Assembly: GCF_003674065.1 (NCBI RefSeq) | Contig: NZ_RDBE01000001.1 | Location: 304,879-368,878, forward strand | Reading direction: 5' to 3' | Origin: Nocardioides mangrovicus | Lineage (GTDB): Bacteria > Actinomycetota > Actinomycetes > Propionibacteriales > Nocardioidaceae | DNA length: 64,000 bases | Part shown: positions 1 through 9,628 of the stretch, one piece after another | Layout: every line of letters begins with the position of its first letter | How positions within the stretch are numbered: position 1 is the stretch's first letter | The notes under the pieces: model-generated | Databases searched by the model: none | The model's input: the letters and a program-made list of their open reading frames with translations, nothing else | Told to the model about the DNA's origin: nothing | Program-made: the position numbers and the translations under genes

Positions 1-890
1 ACCCCACCGCCGTCGACGAGTACGCCGCCCACCTGGTCGGCACCCTCGACGCCCCGCTCGCCGGGTTGCGCGTCGTGCTCGACTGCGCCCAGGGCGCCGC
101 GTCCGTCGTCGGCCCCCGGGCGCTGGCGAGCGCCGGCGCCGAGGTGATCGCGATCTGCGCCTCGCCCGACGGCCTCAACATCAACGACGGCTGCGGCTCG
201 ACCCACCTCGACGTGCTGCGCGCCGCCGTGATCGAGCACGGCGCCGACGCCGGGTTCGCCGTCGACGGCGACGCCGACCGCTGCCTGGCCGTGGACGCCG
301 CCGGCGAGACGGTCGACGGCGACCAGCTGCTGGCGATCCTCGCGCTGGCGATGCGCGAGCAGCAGCAGCTGCGCGAGGACACCCTCGTCGTGACCGTCAT
401 GAGCAACCTCGGCCTGTTGACCGCGATGCGCGCGGCCGGCGTCACGGTGCGCACCACCGCGGTCGGCGACCGCTACGTGCTCGAGGCGATGCGGGCGGGC
501 GGCTTCAACCTGGGCGGCGAGCAGTCCGGGCACGTGATCATGACCGACCACGCCACCACCGGCGACGGCCTGCTGGCCGCGCTGCACGTGCTGGAGCGGA
601 TGGCGCGCACCGGCTCCTCGCTGGCCGAGCTGGCCGGCGTGGTCACCCGGCTGCCGCAGGTGCTGGTCAACGTCCCCGGCGTCGACAAGGCCCGCGCCTC
701 GCACGACCCGGAGGTCAGCGCGGCGGTCGCGCAGGCCGAGGCCGAGCTCGGTGAGCAGGGCCGGGTGCTGCTGCGCTCCTCCGGCACCGAGCCGCTGGTG
801 CGGGTCATGGTCGAGGCCCCCACCGTCGAGCAGGCGCAGGACGTGGCCGACCGGTTGGCCGGGGTCGTGAAGGTGCGGCTGGGGTTGTAG
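1..890 (+). CDS. glmM: Phosphoglucosamine mutase, C-terminal part
   Basis: Converts glucosamine-6-phosphate to glucosamine-1-phosphate for UDP-GlcNAc and peptidoglycan synthesis in the cytoplasm. The reading frame (codons start at base 3) is open from the window edge, so about 295 C-terminal residues of a usual ~450 are present and the phosphoserine domain lies outside. Visible family motifs are the metal-binding loop DGDADR, the sugar-binding GGEQSGH and the phosphate-binding loop [12 protein letters not shown] near the end. glmS, the enzyme one step earlier, lies 4.5 kb downstream on the same strand. The assignment is firm; GlmM rather than a phosphomannomutase is inferred from the loop sequences and context. 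Confidence 0.93.
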   Translation, partial: PTAVDEYAAHLVGTLDAPLAGLRVVLDCAQGAASVVGPRALASAGAEVIAICASPDGLNINDGCGSTHLDVLRAAVIEHGADAGFAVDGDADRCLAVDAAGETVDGDQLLAILALAMREQQQLREDTLVVTVMSNLGLLTAMRAAGVTVRTTAVGDRYVLEAMRAGGFNLGGEQSGHVIMTDHATTGDGLLAALHVLERMARTGSSLAELAGVVTRLPQVLVNVPGVDKARASHDPEVSAAVAQAEAELGEQGRVLLRSSGTEPLVRVMVEAPTVEQAQDVADRLAGVVKVRLGL

Positions 891-903
891 GCCGGCGCGT
901 CGC

Positions 904-935
904 GGGGGTTTTGCCGGGCACCCGGCAAAACCCCC
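904..935. terminator. Perfect 15-bp hairpin between convergent genes
   Basis: GGGGGTTTTGCCGGG (904-918), a 2-nt loop, and its exact complement (921-935). It sits between the stop of glmM and the stop of the leftward ankyrin gene, so it can serve both strands as a terminator. It is the core of a repeat of about 55 nt that recurs inverted at 56700-56753. Confidence 0.75.
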
Positions 936-975
936 GGAAATTCGCTTCAGAAACGGTCGCGGAGACGAGTTCCGG

Positions 976-2382
976 TCAGTCGACGTCCGTTTCGAGCAGT
1001 TCCGCCAGCTCGGCGTGGCCGGCGTGGTCGGCCCAGCCCGCCGGGGTGGCGTCGAACCGCTCGTCACGCGCGGTCGTCGAGGCGCCGCGCTCGAGCAGCC
1101 AGCGGCACATCTCCTCATTGCCGCGTAGGGCCGCCTCGTGCAGGGCGGTGGTGCGCCAGCGGCCGGGGGTGCTGATGTCGTAGCCCAGCGCCACCAGGGC
1201 CTCGAGCGCTGCGACGCCGTGCAGCTCGGCGGCCAGCCGCATCGCGTCGGGGCGGCGGTCGGGGAGGCCGTCCACAGCCGGATGGCCGGGCTCCGCCGTG
1301 CCCGCGAGCGCGCGGCCGAGCGTCAGGTCGTCCTCGTCGAGGCCGGACGTGTCGGCGCCCGCGTCGGCGAGCAGGGCGGCACATTCGGTCTGGCCGCGGG
1401 TCACGGCCACCTCGTAGGCCGTCGCGTCACCCAGCACCGGGTGGTAGCCGCGGGTGTCGGGGGAGACGCCCGCGGCGAGCAGCAGACTCACCCGCTGCGC
1501 GAACCCCGCGGCGGCCGCCGAGCGCAGGTGCTCGCCCACCATCTGCGCCGGTGAGGGGTACGCCCGGCCGAGCCGGTCGCGCCACGGCGAGGGCCGCTCG
1601 TGCCCGGCGCCGTGGGAGAGCAGCGGCGGCAGGTGGCTGTCGTCGGGCTCGAAGGCGCGGTTGTAGAAGGCCTGGTTGTCGTTGGGGTCGGCTCCGGCGT
1701 CCAGCAGCATCGTGGCCAGCCACACCGCCTGCGGGTGCGGCGGCTCACCGCGCTCGCCGCCGCCCAGCACCCCGGTCAGGGCGGTGAACGGCGAGGGCAT
1801 CCCCTGCCAGAGGAACCCGGCGTCCGGGTCGGCGCCGCGGTCGAGCAGCAGCCGCAGCGTGCCCACGGCGTCGGCCTGCGGCACGCGGGAGTAGCAGAGG
1901 TAGAGCAGCGGCACCCAGGCGTGCGGTCCGCCCTCGGCGCGCACCAGCGACGGGTCCGCGTCGAGCACTGCCGCCAGCTCGTCGGCGCGTCCCAGGGCGG
2001 CGAGCGTGTGCACGGTCGTCCGCGACGGCTCGGGCACCGGCTCGGCGAGCGGCTCGGTGTAGCTGAGCACCGCCGCGCGCAGGAACGCCTCGACGTCGTC
2101 GTCGGCGTCCGACGTCGGTGCCATCGGCCGGCTCAGCGCCTCGCGCTGCCGGACGTCGGCGACCAGGCGCGACCAGCCGGCGTAGCCGTGGGCGCGGGCG
2201 ACGACGCGCTGGGCGCGGCTCAGGGTGACCGGACCCGCGCCGGGGTCGTACCGCTCGACCAGCGAGAGCGCTTGCGGGTCGCCGTCGTCGACGAGGCGGC
2301 GCAGCCGCTTGGCCCGCCGCTTGAGCCACTCCAGCGATGGGTGGTCCGGCAGCCGCCAGTGGGTGGGGTCGTGATCGGGCAC
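976..2382 (-). CDS. Ankyrin-repeat protein
   Basis: 468-residue cytoplasmic protein without signal peptide. The N-terminal third is an Arg/Asp/Ala-rich region that includes a Glu/Pro linker. From about residue 130 ankyrin-type repeats follow, with phrases such as LLLDRGADPDAG, MLLDAGADPNDN, LLAAGVSPDTRG, LLADAGAD, TALHEAALRGNEEMCRWLLERGAS and AGWADHAGHAELAELL. Repeats of this kind bind proteins; no catalytic domain is seen, so the partner is unknown. The GTG start is preceded by a strong AAGGAGG. It is a single gene, convergent with glmM and divergent from the GNAT gene at 2531. Confidence 0.85.
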   Translation of the reverse strand: MPDHDPTHWRLPDHPSLEWLKRRAKRLRRLVDDGDPQALSLVERYDPGAGPVTLSRAQRVVARAHGYAGWSRLVADVRQREALSRPMAPTSDADDDVEAFLRAAVLSYTEPLAEPVPEPSRTTVHTLAALGRADELAAVLDADPSLVRAEGGPHAWVPLLYLCYSRVPQADAVGTLRLLLDRGADPDAGFLWQGMPSPFTALTGVLGGGERGEPPHPQAVWLATMLLDAGADPNDNQAFYNRAFEPDDSHLPPLLSHGAGHERPSPWRDRLGRAYPSPAQMVGEHLRSAAAAGFAQRVSLLLAAGVSPDTRGYHPVLGDATAYEVAVTRGQTECAALLADAGADTSGLDEDDLTLGRALAGTAEPGHPAVDGLPDRRPDAMRLAAELHGVAALEALVALGYDISTPGRWRTTALHEAALRGNEEMCRWLLERGASTTARDERFDATPAGWADHAGHAELAELLETDVD

Positions 2383-2517
2383 GGTGGCCTCCTTCGCGTC
2401 AGGTCCCGATGTCCGCGTGCTCGGGGCGAAAGAGGGGTGTGCAGGGTGAGCTGGTGCTGCTCAGGTGGGCTGAGCCCTGTCCGCGGACCGGAGGCGACCT
2501 GTGCGCCGCGGCCAGCA

Positions 2518-2523
2518 TAGCCT
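2518..2523 (+). promoter_or_regulatory. -10 box TAGCCT of a leaderless promoter
   Basis: TAGCCT ends 7 nt before the ATG at 2531, with no Shine-Dalgarno sequence, so transcription should begin at or next to the start codon. Confidence 0.5.
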
Positions 2524-2530
2524 CGCCGAC

Positions 2531-3571
2531 ATGCAGATCAGCGAGGTCGATCCACGCGACGGGGAGCTGCTGCGGGCCTGGCACGACACCTACGCCACCG
2601 CCGCTTCCCACGAACGGCCGTACGCGGTGCCGTGGCAGTACGAGGAGATCCGCGCCGAGCTGCTCGAGCCCGGTCTTCGCCGCCGCTACTCGGTGCACGC
2701 CGGGGTCGTCGACGGCGAGATGGTCGCGGTCGGTGAGCTGTCGCTGCCCCAGCTGGACAACACCACCTCGGCCTCGCTCAACCTCGGCACGCGCCCCGGC
2801 CGCCGCCGCCACGGGTACGGCGCGGCGATGCTCGAGCACCTGGAGGCGCTCGCGGGCGCGGCCGGCCGCACGCTGCTCAACGCCGAGATCTCCTACCCCT
2901 ATGACGCGTCGACCAGCGCCGACCTGGACTTCGCCACCCGCCGTGGGTACGTCGTGGGCATCGGCGACGTGATGCGCGTGCTCGACCTGCCCGCCGACGA
3001 CGAGTCCCTCGACCGCCTGGCCGCGGAGGCGGCGCCGCACCACGAGGCCTACGAGCTGCGCAGCTACGAGGGCCCGCTGCCCGACGACGTCGTCGGGTCG
3101 TTCGCCGCGCTCAACGCCCTGCTGGAGGTCGAGGCGCCCACCGGCGAGCTGGAGAAGGAGGCGATGAGCCCCGACGTCGCGGCGCTGCGCGAGGAGGAGC
3201 GCGTCCGCACCGCGCAGGGCCGCAGCTGGACCACGACACTGGCGCTGCAGGGCGACGAGGTGGTCGCGCTGACCGTGATGGGCACCAGCGTGCACGAGCC
3301 GCACCGCTGCTACCAGTGGGGGACGCTGGTCTCCCGCGCCCACCGCGGGCACCGGCTGGGAGCGGCGGTGAAGGTGGCGAACCTGCGTGCCTTCGCCCGC
3401 GAGCACCCTGCGGCGCGGACCGTGTTCACCTGGAACGCGGAGGTGAACAGCCACATGGTCGGCATCAACGAGCAGTTGGGCTTCCGCCCCGTCGAGCGCC
3501 TCGCAGAGCTCCAGAAGCGGACCGGGGGACCCCGACCCGCGACCACACCGCCCGCTGCACCACCATCGTGA
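2531..3571 (+). CDS. Tandem GNAT-family N-acetyltransferase
   Basis: 346-residue protein with two GNAT-like halves. The first contains the acetyl-CoA loop RPGRRRHGYGAAMLEHLE (about residues 85-105). The second contains RAHRGHRLGAAVKVANLRAF (about 270-290) followed by NAEVNSHMVGINEQLGFRP, a typical end of the fold. Two-domain GNAT proteins of this size include mycothiol synthase, but nothing fixes the substrate. The ATG at 2531 is chosen because it follows the -10 box. The last 107 nt overlap the 3' end of the convergent DUF389 gene, and its Pro/Ala-rich tail lies in that overlap. Confidence 0.82.
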   Translation: MQISEVDPRDGELLRAWHDTYATAASHERPYAVPWQYEEIRAELLEPGLRRRYSVHAGVVDGEMVAVGELSLPQLDNTTSASLNLGTRPGRRRHGYGAAMLEHLEALAGAAGRTLLNAEISYPYDASTSADLDFATRRGYVVGIGDVMRVLDLPADDESLDRLAAEAAPHHEAYELRSYEGPLPDDVVGSFAALNALLEVEAPTGELEKEAMSPDVAALREEERVRTAQGRSWTTTLALQGDEVVALTVMGTSVHEPHRCYQWGTLVSRAHRGHRLGAAVKVANLRAFAREHPAARTVFTWNAEVNSHMVGINEQLGFRPVERLAELQKRTGGPRPATTPPAAPPS

Positions 3572-4445
3572 GGGTGCCCGCGAGCACCAGCCCGGCGACG
3601 TTGATGCCGAGCTGGACCACCGCGGACCCCACCTCCGACCACACGCCGGCGGCCAGGCACACCGCGGCGGTCCCGACGGCCGGAATGGTCGTGATCGAGA
3701 TGAACACCCCCACCAGCGGTCCGGACTTGTTGGTCGTCAGCGACACGGTGCCCGCGACCCCGGCCAGGCAGGCGACGACGAAGGACCAGCCGTCGGGCTT
3801 GACGATGAAGTCGGTCAGCGCGCCCGTCGAGGCGTCGTGCCGGCTGAAGGCCCCGGCGGCGTAGGCCACGGCCCAGGCGGCGGTGGAGACCGCCACCGCC
3901 GCCCCGAAGCCGACGACGAGCGCGAGCACGGCCCGCGGCAGCAGCGCCGGACGCGGCCGGGCCAGGGCGAAGCAGATCGCCGCGATCGGGGAGAACTCCG
4001 GGCCCACCACCATCGCCCCCACGATCAAGATGGGCTGGTCGAGGATGCGGCCGGCGCCGGCGATGAGCGCGGCCAACGTCATGAACACCAAGAACACCCA
4101 GGTCACCCGCGACTCCGAGCGCAGCCGCTGCTCCACGGCGTCCCACACCACGCCGTCGTCGGGGGCGCCGGGCGCAGCACGCTCGGCGCGGTCGGCCTCG
4201 TCGCTGAGCACGGTGTCGAGCGGCAGCAGGGCGATCGACCCCTCCCGCTCCAGGCCGAGCTCCTTGAGCCGGCCCACCACCACGCTGGCGTTCTCGCGCG
4301 CGACGTCGGCGAGCACGAGGCAGCCCGCGGGCTTGCGGAACGCCTCGGGCACGACCGCGACGTTGGTGACGGTGTCGTCGTCGCACAGCAGGCCGACCAC
4401 CTGGTCGGTCAGCGGTGTGGGGACGCGCAGCTCGAGGTGGAGCAT
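3465..4445 (-). CDS. DUF389 family membrane protein
   Basis: 326 residues. The soluble N-terminal part (about 1-130) is of the kind found in DUF389 proteins. Six or so hydrophobic segments follow, including VTWVFLVFMTLAALIAGAG, ILIVGAMVVGPEFSPIAAICFAL and LVGVFISITTIPAVGTAAVCLA. The VGAMVVGPEFSPI sequence is the family hallmark. The function of the family is not established; transport has been suggested. The start overlaps the coaA stop by one base (TGATG), so the two are probably translated from one transcript. The last ~30 residues are Arg/Gly/Ala-rich and overlap the end of the convergent GNAT gene. Confidence 0.85.
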   Translation of the reverse strand: MLHLELRVPTPLTDQVVGLLCDDDTVTNVAVVPEAFRKPAGCLVLADVARENASVVVGRLKELGLEREGSIALLPLDTVLSDEADRAERAAPGAPDDGVVWDAVEQRLRSESRVTWVFLVFMTLAALIAGAGRILDQPILIVGAMVVGPEFSPIAAICFALARPRPALLPRAVLALVVGFGAAVAVSTAAWAVAYAAGAFSRHDASTGALTDFIVKPDGWSFVVACLAGVAGTVSLTTNKSGPLVGVFISITTIPAVGTAAVCLAAGVWSEVGSAVVQLGINVAGLVLAGTLTMVVQRAVWSRVGVPRSASGALRGARRGGSPTAR

Positions 4446-5395
4446 CACAGCTTCCGCAGCCGCACGTAGCGCACCGAGTGGTCGGAGTCCTTGCGCAGCA
4501 CCAGGGTCGCGCGCGAGCGGGTGGGCCGGATGTTCTCGCGCAGGTTGGGCCCGTTGATCGACGACCACAGCCGGGTCGCCTCCAGCACCGCCTCCTCGTC
4601 GCTGAGCCCGGCGTACTTGGCGAAGTAGGAGGCCGGGTCGCGGAACGCGGTCTCGCGCAGCCGCAGGAAGCGCTCGGTGTACCAGTGCTTGATGTCGCTC
4701 TCGGCGGCGTCGACGTACACCGAGAAGTCGAAGAAGTCGCTCACCGCCAGGCCCGAGCGGCCGTCGGCCTGCACCCGGGCGGGCTGCAGCACGTTGAGGC
4801 CCTCGACGATGACGACGTCGGGATGGCGTACGACCACCTGCTCGTCGGGCACGACGTCGTAGACCAGGTGGGAGTAGGTCGGCGCCGGCACCTCGTCCTT
4901 GCCGGACTTGATGTCGACGACGAACGAGAGCAGCGCCCTGCGGTCGTAGGACTCCGGGAAGCCCTTGCGGTGCAAGATGCCGCGACGCTCGAGCTCGGCG
5001 TTCGGCAGCAGGAACCCGTCGGTGGTGACCAGGGCGACCGAGGGGTGCTCGGGCCAGTGCGCCAGCATCTGCTGCAGCACGCGGGCGGTGGTGGACTTGC
5101 CCACCGCCACCGAGCCCGCCAGCCCGATCACGAACGGGGTCCTCGGCGGCTGCGGCCGGCGGAGGAACTCCTCCTGGGCACGGTGCAGCGCACCCCGGGC
5201 GCGCACGTGGAGGCTCAGGAGCCGCGACAGGGGCAGGTAGACCTGCTCGACCTCGTGGAGGTCCAGCTGGTCGCCGAGCCCGCGCACCTGCTCGATCTCC
5301 GGGGCCGAGAGCGGCGCGACGCCATGATCCCCGTCGGCCAGCGCGGCCCAGGCGGTCCGGTCGAGCTCGACGTACGGCGAGAGCTCGTGCGTCAT
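4445..5395 (-). CDS. coaA: Type I pantothenate kinase
   Basis: Phosphorylates pantothenate, the first and controlling step of coenzyme A synthesis. 316 residues, the usual length for the bacterial CoaA type. The P-loop [18 protein letters not shown] lies at about residue 93, followed by [14 protein letters not shown] and KGFPESYD, and [10 protein letters not shown] in the middle. It is divergent from glmS, with 41 bp between the starts, and leads a two-gene unit with the DUF389 gene. Confidence 0.96.
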   Translation of the reverse strand: MTHELSPYVELDRTAWAALADGDHGVAPLSAPEIEQVRGLGDQLDLHEVEQVYLPLSRLLSLHVRARGALHRAQEEFLRRPQPPRTPFVIGLAGSVAVGKSTTARVLQQMLAHWPEHPSVALVTTDGFLLPNAELERRGILHRKGFPESYDRRALLSFVVDIKSGKDEVPAPTYSHLVYDVVPDEQVVVRHPDVVIVEGLNVLQPARVQADGRSGLAVSDFFDFSVYVDAAESDIKHWYTERFLRLRETAFRDPASYFAKYAGLSDEEAVLEATRLWSSINGPNLRENIRPTRSRATLVLRKDSDHSVRYVRLRKL

Positions 5396-5423
5396 GGCGA
5401 CGATTGTGGCCTACGGGGCTCTC

Positions 5424-5429
5424 TACACT
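5424..5429 (+). promoter_or_regulatory. -10 box TACACT of glmS
   Basis: TACACT ends 7 nt before the glmS ATG at 5437; no Shine-Dalgarno sequence is present, so a leaderless transcript is likely. Confidence 0.5.
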
Positions 5430-5436
5430 CGTGCCC

Positions 5437-7281
5437 ATGTGCGGAATCGTCGGTTACGTCGGTCAACGGCAGGCTCGCGACGTCGTCGTCGAGGGCCTGC
5501 GGCGCATGGAGTACCGCGGCTACGACTCGGCCGGCATCGCGGTGGTCGCCGACGGCGCGATCGCCGCCGACAAGCGCGCGGGCAAGCTGGCCAACCTGGA
5601 GAAGGCCATCGGGGAGCAGCCGCTGCCGGCCTCGACCACGGGCATCGGCCACACCCGCTGGGCCACGCACGGCGGGCCCACCGACCGCAACGCCCACCCG
5701 CACCTGGGCCCGGCCGGCCGCGTGGCGCTGGTGCACAACGGCATCGTCGAGAACTTCGCGCGGCTGCGCGAGGAGCTGCTGGCCGAGGGCGTCGAGCAGC
5801 TCTCCGACACCGACACCGAGATCGCGGTCCAGCTGGTAGAGCGCGCCGTGGTGGCCGGCTCCGACCTGACCACGGCGATGCAGCAGGTGTGTCGTCGGCT
5901 CGAGGGCGCCTTCACGCTGGTGGCCGTCGACGCCGAGGACCCCGACCGCGTCGTGGCGGCGCGTCGTAACTCCCCGCTGGTGGTCGGCCTGGGGGAGGGA
6001 GAGAACTTCCTCGGTTCCGACGTCGCCGCGTTCATCGAGCACACCCGCGACGCGCTCGAGCTGGGCCAGGACCAGGTCGTCACCCTCACCCGCGACGAGG
6101 TCGTCGTCACCGACTTCGACGGCGGCGCGGCGCAGGGCACCGCCTACCACGTCGACTGGGACCTCTCCGCGGCCGAGAAGGACGGCTACGACTGGTTCAT
6201 GCGCAAGGAGATCTTCGAACAGCCGCGAGCCGTGGCCGACTCGCTGCTGGGCCGCCACACCGACGCCGGTCGGCTGCAGCTGGACGAGCTGCGCCTCTCC
6301 GAGGAGGACCTGCGCGAGATCGACCGCATCATCATCATCGGCTGCGGCACCGCGGGCTACGCCGGCCTGGTGGCCAAGTACGCCATCGAGCACTGGACCC
6401 GCATCCCCTGCGAGGTCGAGCTCTCCCACGAGTTCCGCTACCGCGACCCGATCCTCACCCGCAACACCCTGGTCGTCGCGATCAGCCAGTCCGGCGAGAC
6501 CGCCGACACCCTCATGGCCATCCGGCACGCCCGCGAGCAGCGGGCCAAGGTGCTGGCGATCTGCAACACCAACGGCTCCACCATCCCGCGCGAGTCCGAC
6601 GCCGTCATCTACACCCACGCCGGTCCCGAGATCGGCGTCGCCTCCACCAAGGGCTTCTTGACCCAGATGGTGGCCTGCTACCTGCTCGGGCTCTACCTGG
6701 CGCAGGTGCGAGGCACGATGTACGGCGACGAGATCGCCGCCATCGTCACCGAGCTGGAGCGCGTGCCCGGCCACGTGCAGGCGGTGCTCGACGGCGCCGA
6801 GGAGGTCTACGCCCTCGCCCGCGAGCTCGAGGCCGCCCGGGCGGTGCTGTTCCTGGGCCGCCACGCCGGCTTCCCGGTGGCGCTGGAGGGGGCGCTCAAG
6901 CTCAAGGAGCTGGCCTACATCCACGCCGAGGGGTTCGCCGCCGGCGAGCTCAAGCACGGTCCGATCGCGCTCGTGGAGGACCGGCTGCCGGTGTTCTGCG
7001 TCATCCCCCCGCGAGGCCGCGACCAGCTCCACGACAAGATGGTCAGCGCCATCCAGGAGGTCCGCGCCCGCGGCGCGCGCACCCTGGTGCTCGCCGAGAA
7101 CGGCGACGAGGACGTCGTGCCCTACGCCGACACGCTGCTGCGGCTGCCGCGGGTGCCGACCCTGCTGCAGCCGCTGGTCGCCGTGGTGCCGCTGCAGCTG
7201 TTCGCCTGCGAGCTGGCCACGCTGAAGGGCCACGACGTCGACCAGCCGCGCAACCTGGCCAAGTCCGTCACGGTCGAGTAG
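5437..7281 (+). CDS. glmS: Glutamine--fructose-6-phosphate aminotransferase (isomerizing)
   Basis: Makes glucosamine-6-phosphate from fructose-6-phosphate and glutamine, the entry to amino-sugar and wall synthesis. 614 residues, full length. It begins MCGIVGYVG; Cys2 becomes the N-terminal nucleophile of the glutaminase domain after Met removal. The class II glutaminase domain (about 1-235) has HTRWATHG and HNGIVENF. Two SIS sugar-isomerase domains follow ([25 protein letters not shown], then [18 protein letters not shown]), and the end is LAKSVTVE. The frame is open further upstream, but the family start is fixed by Cys2 and the -10 box. Confidence 0.97.
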   Translation: MCGIVGYVGQRQARDVVVEGLRRMEYRGYDSAGIAVVADGAIAADKRAGKLANLEKAIGEQPLPASTTGIGHTRWATHGGPTDRNAHPHLGPAGRVALVHNGIVENFARLREELLAEGVEQLSDTDTEIAVQLVERAVVAGSDLTTAMQQVCRRLEGAFTLVAVDAEDPDRVVAARRNSPLVVGLGEGENFLGSDVAAFIEHTRDALELGQDQVVTLTRDEVVVTDFDGGAAQGTAYHVDWDLSAAEKDGYDWFMRKEIFEQPRAVADSLLGRHTDAGRLQLDELRLSEEDLREIDRIIIIGCGTAGYAGLVAKYAIEHWTRIPCEVELSHEFRYRDPILTRNTLVVAISQSGETADTLMAIRHAREQRAKVLAICNTNGSTIPRESDAVIYTHAGPEIGVASTKGFLTQMVACYLLGLYLAQVRGTMYGDEIAAIVTELERVPGHVQAVLDGAEEVYALARELEAARAVLFLGRHAGFPVALEGALKLKELAYIHAEGFAAGELKHGPIALVEDRLPVFCVIPPRGRDQLHDKMVSAIQEVRARGARTLVLAENGDEDVVPYADTLLRLPRVPTLLQPLVAVVPLQLFACELATLKGHDVDQPRNLAKSVTVE

Positions 7282-7291
7282 CGATGCCCGC

Positions 7292-7642
7292 ATGATCGTG
7301 GGCGTCGGCATCGACGTCGTGGACGTCGAGCGCTTCGCGGAGTCGCTCGAGCGCACCCCGCGGCTCTCCGAGCGCCTCTTCACCCCGGCCGAGGCGGCAC
7401 TGCCGCTGAACTCGCTGGCCGCACGGTTCGCCGCGAAGGAGGCGCTGGCCAAGTCGCTCGGCGCTCCCGGCAACCTGGAGTGGCACCACGCCGAGGTGGT
7501 CAAGGAGGTCTCCGGGCGCCCGCTGCTGGCGCTCTCGGGCACGGTGCTCGCCCGCGCCGACGAGCTCGGCGTCACCAGCGTCCACCTCTCGCTGTCGCAC
7601 GACGCCGGCATCGCCAGTGCCGTGGTGGTGCTCGAGGGCTGA
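7292..7642 (+). CDS. acpS: Holo-[acyl-carrier-protein] synthase
   Basis: Transfers 4'-phosphopantetheine from CoA to acyl carrier protein. 116 residues, normal for this short family. Motifs are [12 protein letters not shown] at the start (metal-binding Asp) and [12 protein letters not shown] in the middle (Glu/Lys), with [17 protein letters not shown] at the end. It starts 10 nt after the glmS stop and is probably cotranscribed with it. Its substrate CoA depends on coaA, encoded just upstream of glmS on the other strand. Confidence 0.95.
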   Translation: MIVGVGIDVVDVERFAESLERTPRLSERLFTPAEAALPLNSLAARFAAKEALAKSLGAPGNLEWHHAEVVKEVSGRPLLALSGTVLARADELGVTSVHLSLSHDAGIASAVVVLEG

Positions 7643-7649
7643 GGACCGC

Positions 7650-8207
7650 TCAGGAGCGGGTGGCGGCGAGCTCGTAGTCGATCTGGTAGCCACCGTGGTC
7701 GACGTCGTGCACGACCTGCACGAGCACGGCGACCCGGCCCGCGGCGCCGCGCAGGACGCTGCTCCCGGTGACCTGTGCCGGGTCGATGCCCAGCACGCCC
7801 GCCTGTGACCGGACGGCCGCGACCGCCTCGTCCGCGCTGTCGTAGTGGGCGAGCACCAGCAGGTACGCCGGCTCGGCACCCTGGACGCGGGGATGCGGAC
7901 GGCCCACGGGCGCGGTGGTGGCGGTGACCTGGAAGGCGGGCGTGTGCAGCACACCCCCGGGCAGCCGGACGGTCGCGGGGACGGGCGCCTCCTGCGGTGC
8001 GTAGTACAGGGTGCGCGTGCGGCCACCGAGACCGACCGCCTGCCTGGGGTCGCTGCCGGTCAGGTCGAGGTCGACGCGCTGCACCGCCGCGCTCGGGTCG
8101 GAGGTGCCGCCGAAGGTGAGCGTCCCCTCACGCTTCGGCGGATGATCGCCGGCCGAGCACCCGGCCGCGACCAGCAAGCAGCACAGGACACCCGGGACCA
8201 GCCGCAT
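7650..8207 (-). CDS. Putative lipoprotein of unknown function
   Basis: 185 residues. A short basic start (MRLVPG), a hydrophobic stretch and the lipobox VAAGCSAG give a type II signal with Cys at about residue 17, so the protein should be anchored outside the membrane. The mature part is mostly beta-like, with no family I recognise. The ATG at 8207 is preferred over one 18 nt upstream because it places the signal correctly. It converges on acpS with 7 nt between the stops and is divergent from nnr. Confidence 0.72.
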   Translation of the reverse strand: MRLVPGVLCCLLVAAGCSAGDHPPKREGTLTFGGTSDPSAAVQRVDLDLTGSDPRQAVGLGGRTRTLYYAPQEAPVPATVRLPGGVLHTPAFQVTATTAPVGRPHPRVQGAEPAYLLVLAHYDSADEAVAAVRSQAGVLGIDPAQVTGSSVLRGAAGRVAVLVQVVHDVDHGGYQIDYELAATRS

Positions 8208-8232
8208 CCGACGACCCTCGCACACGGGCCGG

Positions 8233-8238
8233 GATAAT
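8233..8238 (+). promoter_or_regulatory. -10 box GATAAT of the nnr-alr-tsa operon
   Basis: GATAAT ends 7 nt before the GTG at 8246, without a Shine-Dalgarno sequence. It is the only promoter-like element seen for the run of genes to 13717. Confidence 0.5.
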
Positions 8239-8245
8239 CGGGACG

Positions 8246-9628
8246 GTGAGACGCGCCCACACCGTGGACCAGGTCAGGTCGGCCGAGGCCGAGCTGATGG
8301 CGAGGCTGCCCGGAGGTGCGCTCATGCAGCGCGCGGCCGCCGGTCTGGCCGCGGCGGTCGCCGACCTGCTCGGCACGTCCTACGGCGCCCGGGTGCTGCT
8401 CCTGGTCGGCGGTGGCGACAACGGTGGCGACGCTCTCTACGCGGGCGTGCTGCTGGCGCGCCGAGGGGTGCCGGTCGAGGTGGTGCGGCTCTCCGAGCAC
8501 GTGCACGAGGCCGGGCTGGCGGCGCTGCGCGCTGTCGGCGGCCGGGTGGTCGCCGTCGGTGAGGCCCACCGGCCCGACCTGGTCGTCGACGGCATCGTCG
8601 GCATCGGCGGGCGCCCGGGACTCAGCGAGCGGGCCGTCGAGGCGCTGGGGCTGTTCCCCGACGTGCCGGTGGTGGCGGTGGACACGCCCTCGGGCGTCGA
8701 CGTCGACACCGGCCGGCTCGACGGCGCCCACGTGAGCGCGGCGGTGACGGTGACCTTCGGCACCCACAAGGTGGCGCACCTGGTGGACCCCGCCGCCGAG
8801 GCCTGCGGCGTGGTGCACCTGGTCGACATCGGGCTCGATCTCCCCGACGCCGCGGTCACCGCCCTGCAGGCCGACGACGTACGCCGGCTGCTGCGCGTGC
8901 CCGGCCCGTTCGACCACAAGTACACGCGCGGCGTGGTCGGTGTGCGCGCCGGCTCCGAGCGGTACCCCGGCGCTGCCGTGCTGTGCACCTCGGGTGCGGC
9001 CTGCGGCATGGCCGGCATGGTGCGCTACGTCGGCTCCGCCGCCGACGCCGTCCGCGCGCGGCACCCCGAGATCGTCGTCGGCGAGGGCCGGGTGCAGGCC
9101 TGGGTGGTCGGCTCCGGCGGGTCCGGCGACGCCGAGCAGGCGCTGGTCGAGAGCCTCGCCGACGGGGTCCCCGTGGTCGCCGACGCCGACGCGATCCAGC
9201 ACGTGCGGCAGCACCGCAGCGACGACCTCGTGCTCACCCCGCACGCCGGTGAGCTGGCGCGGCTGCTCGACGTGGAGCGGACCGAGGTCGAGGCGAACCA
9301 GCTCGAGTACGCCAAGCGGGCCGCCGGCGAGCTGTGGTGCGTGGTGGCGCTCAAGGGCCGGCGGACGCTGGTGGTCGCGCCCGACGGCCGCGTGCGCTCC
9401 AACGGCACGGGTGTGCCGTGGCTGGGCACGGCCGGTGCGGGCGACGTGCTGGCGGGCCTCGTCGGTGCCCTCGTCGCGAGCGGCCTCGACGGCTTCGACG
9501 CCGCCTCGGCCGCGGTCTGGCTGCACGGGGCGGCCGCCGCCGAGGCCTCGGCCGGCGGCCCGATCGTCGCGAGTGACGTCGCCGCGGCCCTGCCCGGCGT
9601 GATCCGCGACCTGGTGAGCGATGGCTGA
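8246..9628 (+). CDS. nnr: Bifunctional NAD(P)H-hydrate epimerase / dehydratase
   Basis: Repairs damaged, hydrated NADH and NADPH. 460 residues. The N-terminal half is the YjeF_N epimerase domain (LLVGGGDNGGDALYAGVLLARRG, then VDTPSGVDVDTG). The C-terminal half is the ADP-dependent dehydratase, ribokinase-like, with the catalytic GTAGAGDVLAGLVGAL at about residues 393-408. This two-domain layout is common in bacteria. It is first in an operon and overlaps alr by 8 nt. Confidence 0.94.
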   Translation: MRRAHTVDQVRSAEAELMARLPGGALMQRAAAGLAAAVADLLGTSYGARVLLLVGGGDNGGDALYAGVLLARRGVPVEVVRLSEHVHEAGLAALRAVGGRVVAVGEAHRPDLVVDGIVGIGGRPGLSERAVEALGLFPDVPVVAVDTPSGVDVDTGRLDGAHVSAAVTVTFGTHKVAHLVDPAAEACGVVHLVDIGLDLPDAAVTALQADDVRRLLRVPGPFDHKYTRGVVGVRAGSERYPGAAVLCTSGAACGMAGMVRYVGSAADAVRARHPEIVVGEGRVQAWVVGSGGSGDAEQALVESLADGVPVVADADAIQHVRQHRSDDLVLTPHAGELARLLDVERTEVEANQLEYAKRAAGELWCVVALKGRRTLVVAPDGRVRSNGTGVPWLGTAGAGDVLAGLVGALVASGLDGFDAASAAVWLHGAAAAEASAGGPIVASDVAAALPGVIRDLVSDG

